Below, one piece after another: positions 42,901-50,506 of a stretch of DNA of 64,000 nt. How positions within the stretch are numbered: the first letter of the stretch is position 1; each line of letters begins with the position of its first letter. A program made the translations under genes and the position numbers. The notes beneath the pieces were generated by a model. It searched no databases and was not told the DNA's origin. It saw nothing but the letters and a program-made list of their open reading frames with translations. This stretch comes from Setoptus koraiensis (Eukaryota > Arthropoda): assembly GCA_048013815.1 (NCBI GenBank), contig CM106586.1, positions 10,540,001 through 10,604,000 of the forward strand, in the 5' to 3' direction.

Positions 42901-43837
42901 AGCATAAGTCGTAGTTTGGTTGGTCTAATAATAAACTTTTCTCCGGTACCGTCGCAGCGACAGAGTTGCCAGAAGTGTGTTTTTTTCTGACCCACTCAAA
43001 CACATATCTCTCGATGGGGCCTCTTTTTTAGATTATCATGTTTAATAGATGTACCCTCGAATGGGCTCAAGACACGTCAGATATGCAACATGAAAATCTC
43101 TTGAATATTGTGAAAATCTCGTGAATTTCGTGAAAATCTCCGAGAGTCCGAATTCAAGCAACGAAGCAGCGTTCCAATTACGCGAGCCGAAACACGAGCA
43201 ATTTGATTCAGTTGAGCGTGTTTCTTGGGGGTTGTTTGAAGAGCCTGAAGATTTGTCTGATCATCGATGATTTGCCTGATCATCGGTGATTCATCACCGA
43301 TCACGAAGCAAATGATTCATCAGTGTGTTAATTGACACAATTGTGTTATATCAGCAGCACAAACTTACTTACCTCCTTCAAGGTGCTTGATTGAAGCTCT
43401 TGGCCGATCTGCTCACTGCTGGCAGGACGTGTCACAGCTGTTTGCTCACTTCCGGTGCTGCATTCCAAATGCTGGCCGGGGGACGTGCTGCTGTCGTTGC
43501 ATTTATTGCTGCTTTTATTGTTATCCGAAGTGTTGCTGCTATTGTTTTTCTTTTTAACATTCACTATGTTTGACGATGGACTTTTCGATGGGGCCAATAC
43601 GTTGTTGTGACATTGTTTCGCTTGCTGTTGTTGTTGCTGCTGATTGGTTGTTTGGGGCGCCGGTTGGCTTATTCGTCTGTCGCTCATTCGGATGTGCTGT
43701 TGACGCGATTCTTCTGTGGACACAACACAGTTGTTGCTGTTGTTCGCTGAATTGTTTGTCGTAATTGCGTGGGCGTCCGCTTGTTTGGCGCTGTATTGCA
43801 AGGTGTCTTTCGCCACTGCTGCATCCATTACTGTCAT
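36997..43837 (-). CDS. Awh: LIM-homeobox transcription factor Arrowhead / Lhx6-8
   Basis: Five exons were read from splice sites: 43837-43373, 39167-39079, 38660-38510, 38299-38119 and 37925-36997. All junction phases agree and the product is about 604 residues. Exon 1 encodes a Gln/Asn/Ser-rich leader. Exons 2-3 make LIM1 ([36 protein letters not shown]) and exons 3-4 make LIM2 ([46 protein letters not shown] equivalent). Exon 5 carries the homeodomain, [20 protein letters not shown] through [15 protein letters not shown], nearly the fly Arrowhead sequence. The factor specifies imaginal and neural cell fates in flies; Lhx6/8 specify forebrain interneurons in vertebrates. Intron 1 is 4.2 kb and hosts an inverted duplication. 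The exon 5 acceptor reads TAGTAG, so two acceptors three bases apart are possible. Confidence 0.92.
38951..39011. repeat. 19-bp tandem repeat in Arrowhead intron 2
   Basis: About three copies of ATCATCTTATATAAATGAC, the last diverged. Confidence 0.8.
40238..40289. repeat. 21-bp imperfect hairpin beside the inverted duplication
   Basis: AATTTTTTGAGTGGAGCTCTC (40238-40258) pairs with GAGAGCTTCACTCGAAAAATT (40269-40289) with two wobble positions and a 10-base loop. It lies 150 bases outside the left arm of the inverted duplication, so it may be the remains of a foldback terminus. Confidence 0.55.
40435..41277 (-). repeat. Left arm of an inverted duplication in Arrowhead intron 1
   Basis: On the minus strand this arm matches the plus-strand arm at 41978-42811 from GTAAGAGTCATC at the inner end to ATTCCGCGAA/TTTTCCGCGAA at the outer end. 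The middle 330 bases differ at only about three positions, while both flanks are more diverged. The spacer between the arms is about 700 bases. Confidence 0.85.
40759..41484 (-). CDS. Unrecognised secreted protein, 241 residues, nested in Arrowhead intron 1
   Basis: An intronless ATG frame begins with a clear signal peptide ([27 protein letters not shown], cleavage likely near residue 27). The mature region is mostly helical and charged, with only two cysteines (EMCTPY, MICQLV), three or four Trp, and a C-terminus [19 protein letters not shown] recognise no domain. It is transcribed in the same direction as the host gene. A second, shorter copy lies inverted at 42004-42492; in the shared C-terminal 105 residues the two proteins are identical and the nucleotide differences are synonymous. 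This suggests either recent conversion or selection on the protein. Whether it is expressed is unknown. Confidence 0.5.
   Translation of the reverse strand: MHLSNVTFIALGTLMFVMSFNSATVRGQEKFVQQIKTINDLVEKWYQKEFNLVSKIKEATGHSSAARLQSKSHHWPRRMMKILQVATGTDLSSEVDMNEVTRFVSDMYNDNPDIKLKFKYYFESYLGHDWRLGSTLASNADEMCTPYSVNNEDSYNFRKEIENLLSIAKEENVDDKQFYELVINSSEPIGPLYSAAMICQLVNAAVDEIPERFRPNVNSFGWGDNAEIVFRQWPYPYLGSN
41978..42811 (+). repeat. Right arm of the inverted duplication
   Basis: This is the plus-strand counterpart of 40435-41277 and lies wholly inside the TIR-bounded cassette. It lacks the part of the gene that encodes the signal peptide. Confidence 0.85.
42004..42492 (+). pseudogene. 5'-shortened second copy of the unrecognised secreted-protein gene
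   Basis: The frame encodes 162 residues, starting at the Met that corresponds to internal [10 protein letters not shown] of the full copy, so it has no signal peptide. Its C-terminal 105 residues match the full copy, ending PYPYMSY instead of PYPYLGSN, while the first 55 have drifted (for example [18 protein letters not shown]). It is probably non-functional as a secreted protein, though the frame is open. It could be transcribed antisense to Arrowhead. Confidence 0.6.
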
Positions 43838-44542
43838 TGAGTTGATATATTCATCAATGGATTTTATTTGTCAATGAATATGTTTATCTACGGATGTATT
43901 TATATGCGGATATGTTTGCGTCACCTGTCACTGGCGACCTGTCAGTCGGCTACTTAGCGTCGGTCAGCTACTTTATTCGACGCTCGCCTCGATGTTCGAC
44001 GAGAGTAATTGAGTAATTGGCGGGGGTGACGCAACTAATTGGTGCAAATGATCGATGCTTGCGTGCCGCTGAGTGTAATGAACGTTGGGCAGCGCAGTTA
44101 TGAATGAAGTGATAAATTGTCGACGAGCCGGACGCAATTGAACGGTGCACGCTGACTATTGTTACTGATAAGTGGGGCGCCCGGTTGTTCGGCTCGGCGC
44201 GCGTCGCTGCTCGAGTGGCGCCCCCGAAACTCATATAGGCTCAATTGGGAGTTGCAACCTGTGCCCAGCATTGTGTACACACCGCACTGCATGTTTGGTG
44301 TTGTTGCTGGCAACAACAACAACAACAACAAACAAGAGAACAGCAAACAAGACAGATTCATTTGTCGTGTAACGGTTGCTGTAACGACGGGCCCGCGACT
44401 AGCGTATGCGCGCATGTCATAAATGAGCAGGGGCCCCATTTAAACTTGTCGGACATCATCATTGGCTTATGCTGGCTGGCTGGCTGGCTTTTTACACGCG
44501 TGCAAGTTCACGACGGCGCCCCCACGAGCAACTTGCTCGCCC

Positions 44543-44574
44543 GCCGACAGTACGCGCGCGCGCGTACTGTCGGC
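44543..44574. other. Perfect 32-bp palindrome with alternating CG centre
   Basis: GCCGACAGTACGCGCG followed directly by its reverse complement. The centre is a run of alternating C and G, prone to Z-DNA or cruciform formation. It lies 0.7 kb upstream of the Arrowhead start. Confidence 0.8.
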
Positions 44575-45477
44575 CGATATAGTGTGTTGTGTATAGTGGG
44601 CAAATGGCGCTTGATTGGCCCCAAACAATTGCCAGTTGGCCGTCGTCGCCCGCCGCCGCCGCCAGTGTCGATAAACAACAACATCTCAATAAATACACAC
44701 TGAGCAGCGAACAAGAAAAGAAAAGTCGACGCTGTTGGCGTTCGGGCTGGCCCCGAGGCCACAAACACACACACACACACACACTGTTTGGGTATTCGGT
44801 TACGGATAACTAACTGTTTGGGGCGAGTGAGGCGACGATGACGGACAGAATCACCTAGTGGAAACGTAGCTCACCGAAGCTGTCGGCTGTCGCTGCTCGC
44901 CCGTGTGGGGCCCGCGATTCTTCTCGGTGCGGCGGTTCGTTTGCCGGCGCTGGCGGATTGTCGGAAAACGCCAGAGTAACACGCTGTAACGCGCCCTCGC
45001 GCGCCCTTACGCGCCACTGTTTGCACCGACTGCCAATCCAATTCGCCAATCCGCCCGTTCGCCAATTCGCCCGTTCCGCGGGCCCCATCGCGCTTGTGCC
45101 GGCGGGGCCGGCGCGAGCATGTCGACAGCGACAAATCACTTGCTTGATTGATTCATTGAATTCTTCACAGCGATGATACTTATTACATTGTTTAACATTG
45201 TCTGCACTGTCTGACATGATCAGTGGCACAACTTATGGCCCGGCTGTTAATTCAATTGTGTGTAATAGCACATAATACACATCTATTAGTTATGCAACCG
45301 ACACATGCCGTTATAATGCCATTTCGACGCGCATTGCACCCGCTGCCGAGCACTCTCGAACGGCGCGTCGGCGGCCCGCCCGACCAACGCACCGTTTGCG
45401 AGCGGCCCCTTTTCTGCCCGATCGCCCCATACCCCCGCACACATCTTATGGCCGCTAATACCCCCGGCATATCCCGT

Positions 45478-45522
45478 ACTTGTATGATGTATGCACCGCA
45501 TACGTCATACAAGTGTATATAA
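45478..45522 (+). promoter_or_regulatory. 17-bp inverted repeat followed by a TATA box
   Basis: ACTTGTATGATGTATGC pairs with GCATACGTCATACAAGT over a 3-base loop with one wobble, and TATATAA follows at 45516-45522. A plus-strand transcript could start near 45550, but no coding exon was found downstream. Confidence 0.35.
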
Positions 45523-48082
45523 GCCGCATAGGTTACCTATGATAGGCAGCGATAATCAAATTCACTGCTATTCTCGAGATTGCACCGTGCTTGTGAATGC
45601 TGCTGCCGCAAATAAATCATCATCGCCGCACCAGAGTCACTCAATCAAATCCATTTATTTATGAGTCGGCCTCATCGCGAACAGTTTATGAAAAAGAAAG
45701 AAAAAACAAACCACTCATTGCACAAACTCAACTGAGCCATACTTTTGATCAGACAACCACGACATCCCACACTGAACTTGTGCTGCAGTATTTTCGTTGT
45801 GCTGTCAGATATATTCGTCGTGTATCACGACTTGCACACGATGCATTTGAGCAACTGGCATTCTTTTCACCATTTCGGCCCCATACCGAGTGATCCAGTG
45901 GACGCAATTCGATCTCTGCGCTGACACAATCAACGATCATCGGTTGGCATGGTCGAAATCAAACCATACCGTCAAATAGCGAAACAACGACGAGCGATCG
46001 CGATGCCGCCAGCAGCGGCAGTTGATTACGTGACTTCCGTTTTTCTTGCTTACTCAATTGTTGTTGTTGTTGTTGTTGCTGCTAGTTCATGGGCGATTCG
46101 CCATGTTGAGAGGCCGCCCGCTTGCTACAGCGGCTGGTCCGTTGCACAAGCACGAAACGGAGCTTAATTCGGATAGCTCGCCAGCGATGCAATTGGTCGT
46201 GTTAGAACGAGGCACGTCGTCGCTCCAGTTGCAATGTGGTGAGCATAACGGCAACACGAAAAACTCGTACGAAGCTCGATAGGCCGTTATAGGATAGTTG
46301 GCATGTCAGTCATCTTTATAGGGCCCAACTCCGGCGCTGTGTGCCAGTGCTGAGGCCCGCCGGTGTGTTTATCCTGTGCAATGGAGCCTCGCCAACGATC
46401 GGGCGCGTCGGTGCTGCAGTCGCTGTGACTTGTGACCAGAATAACCGTCTGCCTATCGACAACCACATCTGAATTCGAATATGTGCATTCGAATGTATAT
46501 ATTAGGATATGTGTATCCGCGTGCATGTATTCGAATGCTCCGCTCGCACGCTACAACCGATATCCAGCCACGAGACTCAGGTAGACAACGATTGCCAGCG
46601 TATCAATGAAGGGTGCGTGGGCAGGGGGCCCCTTTATAGGTTTCGTCGACAAACATCGGCGCACCGTGCCGAGCGACTCAGCGACTGCTTGTAAGCAAAG
46701 TGGCAATCAGGCCACTGGCTAGACAAACAAAACATTCCAATAACTCTGTTGACAGTTGTTATATGGTTGTTTGCTTTTTCGTTAGCAGTTTCGCTGGCAG
46801 TTAGTGTGTGCGGTTGGGCCCGACCAAGCGTGAAACGGCCAACTCTCAAAAAATGCCTTGTATTGCCTGTTGGCCACTAGTGCTGCGTCGCTAGTATAGT
46901 CGAGATTCTTTAACCGATTAGCCGTTCTATTCTATGAAACTGGCGCGTAGGTGGCACGAAATGCACCTCGAAACAACAGACCTCAATACAAACCTTCCGT
47001 CGTCTTCCACCTACTGGCTGATCTTGTGACATGTCGAAAAACTAGCGCCATTCGCGACAGGTTAGCCTGATTTGCAGTGCTGCATCGCACTCACGCAAGG
47101 TGAAAGTCACAAAACAAATCACCAATGTAGCTAACAATCGGTGCATCTAGAATCATTTCGAATCGATCACAGTTTATATCGGATCTTTCTTAAATATCGG
47201 CAACTCAGCAGTCTCAGCGATAGTGAGTGATGCAAGAGCAAGCATAAAGTGGACAGCAAATAAAGTGGAGAATGAAAGAATCAAACGTCCAATCACATCA
47301 CTCGTAACAGAGCAATGACCAATCGACGAACTGCTAAAATTGTCCTCCAGTTTCCGGTTCCAGCTTCTATTATCTGGAAACAACGCCCGGCGACCAACAA
47401 CAAGCCGATCAAACTAACAGAGCCGATCGGAGAAATCTAATCTAATGAACAAAAATAAAAATTGGTGAAAGAAGCACGCGATTATCTTCGTCTTTGGTTT
47501 TTCCGTAATCGTTAACGCGCATATTTCTCACTGAAAAAACGCTGCCTACGCGAAAAAAAAGCTCACTTATCCCCAATTCCCCCCGCTTCAAGCGAACGGA
47601 AGCAAATATCTTCTGTTGTGACCAAATTTATTCACCAGTATATCCTCTCATGCTAAGTAAAGTGCATACCTTGATATAAGTCGAAACTATTCAGATATAG
47701 CCATTTCGGATGAACCGGAGAGATCTAGATAGATTAAATCAAACATCCAATCGGGTATCGCCATTCAATTATCAAAGTTAACATGGCCGTGCTAACTTTG
47801 ATGAGATCCCTATCATGGAATTCATCCAATTATGGGCATCGACTCTGACAAGTGAGATATCTGGCCCTGTATCGATATTTTTCTTGAAGATTCGAGTATT
47901 CGAGAATGATATGCTATGCACTGTGTTTATACATAGGTGCCATTTGCCCATTGATTGCTCAAACGGTTGGCTCATTGGAGTTAAAGCTTGATACCCAATA
48001 TGACACCAAGGACAGATATTCAAAACAAAGATACCTTACAATGTCCTCGTATTTTATTTTTTAAAAAAATACGTCTTTCCAT

Positions 48083-49093
48083 CTATAACATACTTTCCCA
48101 CACATTGTCATCTTGAATGTTCAGCAGTTTCTGCTCCAACTTATTACCAAAGAAACTCATAATAGATACTTTGGATGTGTCGCGATTGTAAAGATCTTTT
48201 CTTATTTGCACATTCGACATGCAAACTTCTTTTGGGCACACTTTGAAAAATTCGTCCAACGTTTTGTTGCCTGCTTTTTCTGGGTCAATTGCTTCCAAAA
48301 AGCTGAGTAAATAGTAGGTATATCTATCGATGACATAAACACCGATGGCTGAGTCACCATGGTGAGATAATGAATCCTCCCCGACCTTGGAGGACCCGAT
48401 ACCGATGATGTTTGGAGAGTACAAATCGAGTGACATAGACTCGGCTTGGCATGTGTCGACAATAAACAATATCTCATTGTATCTTTGTTTTTGGTGCATC
48501 TGTTCAAAAGAGTCAGCCAATTCTGTCGACGTGAGTTCGCCTTTGTCTTGGAATTTTAAGAAACCATTGCCCCCGTGTCCAGTTAAATATATCAATATGT
48601 TGGATCCTTCATCACTTAACAGTTGTTTCGATCTTGGAGTTCCATTCATTACTCTACCAGTTAGTAGTCGAATGAAATTTTCCACTGTGACATCTTCGCC
48701 TCTGTAATCTACTTCAACATCGTCGCCGTATACATTAATATGGTGGTGAGCATTGTTGAAAATGGTGGCAGGCCAAGGGTTTCTAGCATCACAGGCGATG
48801 TCATCAGCAAGCATAAGAATGATATGGGAATCGTCAATTCCAAATCTTTTGATCGATCTGTAAACGGACAAGACGTTTGCTACATGCCGATAATTGAACC
48901 AATATCTAGAACTGCAAACAAGAACTGCCCAATTATTTGAGTGTTGATTTTTGAGGAATTTTTCTGCCTTCCCTAGATTTATCTGTGATGTAACTTGTTG
49001 TGTGCCTAATATACTAATGATGAGAGCTAGTATCAAAATGACAACCAGCAACCTTTGTTTGTTGATTGTGGAATAAGTTGATGTTTGTGTCAT
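48083..49093 (-). CDS. PIGK: GPI-anchor transamidase catalytic subunit PIG-K, without membrane anchor
   Basis: This intronless 336-residue C13-family cysteine peptidase starts at the ATG giving MTQTSTYSTINKQR, followed by a signal peptide (about 13-35, LLVVILILALIISILG). The frame is open further upstream but through leader sequence. The peptidase domain is highly conserved: NNWAVLVCSSRYWFNYRHVAN, MLADDIACDARNP, NVYGDDVEVDYRGEDVTVENF, catalytic His in YLTGHGGNGFLKF and catalytic Cys in EILFIVDTCQAESM. PIG-K cuts the C-terminal signal of precursor proteins in the ER lumen and attaches GPI, within a complex with GPAA1, PIGS, PIGT and PIGU. The human protein (395) ends with a transmembrane helix; this one stops before it, at FFGNKLEQKLLNIQDDNVWESML. 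The relic at 32220-32505 shares the same early stop. Confidence 0.92.
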   Translation of the reverse strand: MTQTSTYSTINKQRLLVVILILALIISILGTQQVTSQINLGKAEKFLKNQHSNNWAVLVCSSRYWFNYRHVANVLSVYRSIKRFGIDDSHIILMLADDIACDARNPWPATIFNNAHHHINVYGDDVEVDYRGEDVTVENFIRLLTGRVMNGTPRSKQLLSDEGSNILIYLTGHGGNGFLKFQDKGELTSTELADSFEQMHQKQRYNEILFIVDTCQAESMSLDLYSPNIIGIGSSKVGEDSLSHHGDSAIGVYVIDRYTYYLLSFLEAIDPEKAGNKTLDEFFKVCPKEVCMSNVQIRKDLYNRDTSKVSIMSFFGNKLEQKLLNIQDDNVWESML

Positions 49094-49322
49094 TTTCGAA
49101 TAAATAAGTATTAAATAAATAAAAAATAAATAAAAATTGTCATGGATGCTCGTTTTTTCTTTCCAACCGAGCAATGAAAGCGTGTCTGATGAAACAGACC
49201 ACTTTCTTTTTTAGTTTTATTTTTTGTTTGTTTGAATATGGCGCACAAAAAAAAGATGATAAAATGTGATTGTTTTCAACACATTGCCAGGTGAATCTTA
49301 TTAATTAAAACAATTTTACACA

Positions 49323-49496
49323 ATGGATCAAGCTTTAATCAATCAATTTATAAATGAAATGAGTGACTACCTTGTCAGTTATAGCCATCTGGTTGAGACA
49401 CGTCTACACGACATAAGCACTAGCGTCAATCAATGTCAAAGTAATTTGGTTATACTAGAACGCAAGCTGGACTCTATTCACGCCAACCAGCAATAG
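49323..49496 (+). CDS. WASHC3: 57-residue WASHC3 (CCDC53)-like coiled-coil protein
   Basis: A short ATG frame (MDQALINQFINEMSDYLVSY...) encodes one amphipathic coiled coil. It resembles the N-terminal helix of WASHC3/CCDC53: LINQF, LHDIS, LVILERKLDSI here against human FLNQF, LADLS, LNILDAKLSSI. WASHC3 is a small structural subunit of the WASH complex that activates Arp2/3 on endosomes. The human protein has 194 residues; the proline-rich and C-terminal parts are missing. BRK1/HSPC300, a paralogous helix in the WAVE complex, is the main alternative but fits less well. It stops only 84 bases before the TRAPPC4 start, so the two may share one transcript. Confidence 0.55.
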   Translation: MDQALINQFINEMSDYLVSYSHLVETRLHDISTSVNQCQSNLVILERKLDSIHANQQ

Positions 49497-49580
49497 TTGA
49501 ACAAAACAAACATTTATCTCTTATCATGCTTCTCACCACATCAGCATCATTTCTATCAACGTGATAATTACAATTAAAAT

Positions 49581-50009
49581 ATGTCCGATATTTTGTCTAT
49601 TTATATTATTAGCAAATCAGGAGGTCTTATTTTCAACCATGACCTCCAACCATCGAAGCTAACCACAAATGAGAAGATTGTATTAGCCTCCATGTTTCAT
49701 TCCATGTATGCTATTTCTGCCCTGGAGATATTTCCACCGCCTAAGAATACAAACGACTTCTTCCCACCTACTGGTATAGAGACATTGGAGGCCGGTAACT
49801 TTAAATTAGACTGTTTTCAAACACTGACCGGTGTTAAATTCATTATTATCAGTAATCAACCACAATCAGTCAATATACAGGCTCTCCTTAGAAAAATCTA
49901 TGAAATATATTCGGATTATGCCTTGAAGAATCCATTCTATTCACTGGACATGCCTATACGATGTGAAAAATTCGAGCAAATAATTCAGTCGACATTCAGC
50001 AACGCCTAA
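49581..50009 (+). CDS. TRAPPC4: TRAPP complex subunit 4 without its PDZ-like insert
   Basis: This 142-residue longin-fold protein matches TRAPPC4 on both sides of its usual insertion. The N-terminus is [18 protein letters not shown] (human IFSVYVVNKAGGLIYQLD), then [19 protein letters not shown] (human LTSNEKLMLASMFHSLFAI) follows almost directly, then [16 protein letters not shown] and [28 protein letters not shown]. The roughly 75-residue PDZ-like region of the 219-residue human protein is absent, making it a plain longin domain like TRAPPC1. TRAPPC4 is part of the core that acts as exchange factor for Rab1 (and Rab11). It may share a transcript with the upstream WASHC3-like frame. Confidence 0.9.
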   Translation: MSDILSIYIISKSGGLIFNHDLQPSKLTTNEKIVLASMFHSMYAISALEIFPPPKNTNDFFPPTGIETLEAGNFKLDCFQTLTGVKFIIISNQPQSVNIQALLRKIYEIYSDYALKNPFYSLDMPIRCEKFEQIIQSTFSNA

Positions 50010-50506
50010 TCACAATGTAATCATTGAATAAACACAGTCATATTCAATTGACACTTTACCTTTATGTTAATATTAAGGTGTTTAGGTTTTTTCTCTCTTT
50101 TTCTCTGATTTCAGCCTGATTTGGCTTTCCACAACGCCACTTTTGTTCAGTCGCGTATGTCCAACTTATTCTTAGTTCTAGATTTCTATGGATTCTTATC
50201 ATGCGCCTGCAATTCTCAGTTCATGTCAGCGAACTACGAAAACTGGTTTTGAGCTTGTGTTTTCCCCAGCAATCGCATAAAAAGTCCAGACACTCTTTCT
50301 TACACTAAGCAAGTGAATTTTGTTTAGTGTAGATACAGTTGGATAGTGTGAACAAGCGAAAACATGAAAACATAAGAGAAACAAATAAATCTTCGAATCT
50401 TCATGCAAGATGGAACCTCAACTATGAGATATCTTCTATCAAGACCACCATCCATGCAATAAATCTGAACCAATTTTAAGGAATACTGCCGAATCAAATT
50501 CCTAAC
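50010..50506. other. Intergenic DNA, TRAPPC4 / Pelle
   Basis: AATAAA at about 50026 ends TRAPPC4. The rest should hold the Pelle promoter and leader; no other gene was seen. Confidence 0.45.

Larger units (their letters stand above)
41649..42990. mobile_element. TIR-bounded cassette carrying a copy of the secreted-protein gene
   Basis: Inverted repeats of about 115-130 bases bracket this 1.34 kb segment. The left starts TCAGAAAAAAACACTCCTCC and the right, read on the minus strand, starts TCAGAAAAAAACACACTTCT. Both continue through GGTACCG, AAAGTTTATTATTAGACCAACC and end near CTTAACGCCGTGGAA. Inside is the right arm of the inverted duplication with a 5'-shortened copy of the secreted-protein gene. 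There is no transposase frame and no clear target-site duplication. It looks like a non-autonomous DNA transposon that captured a host gene segment; the superfamily is unknown. An alternative is a segment rearranged by repeated inverted duplication. Confidence 0.55.
43838..48082. other. 4.2 kb non-coding region upstream of Arrowhead
   Basis: GC-rich DNA with CAA/GTT runs (44310, 46060), a (CA)n tract (44765), a perfect 32-bp palindrome and a hairpin with TATA box, listed separately. Frames here have no protein character. It probably holds the Arrowhead promoter and enhancers. The last 300 bases (47750-48080) are the PIGK 3' flank. Confidence 0.5.

Noticed and set aside
47174-47383. Hydrophobic frame resembling a signal peptide
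   Set aside because: The only start is a non-ATG codon, and there is no supporting exon or promoter.
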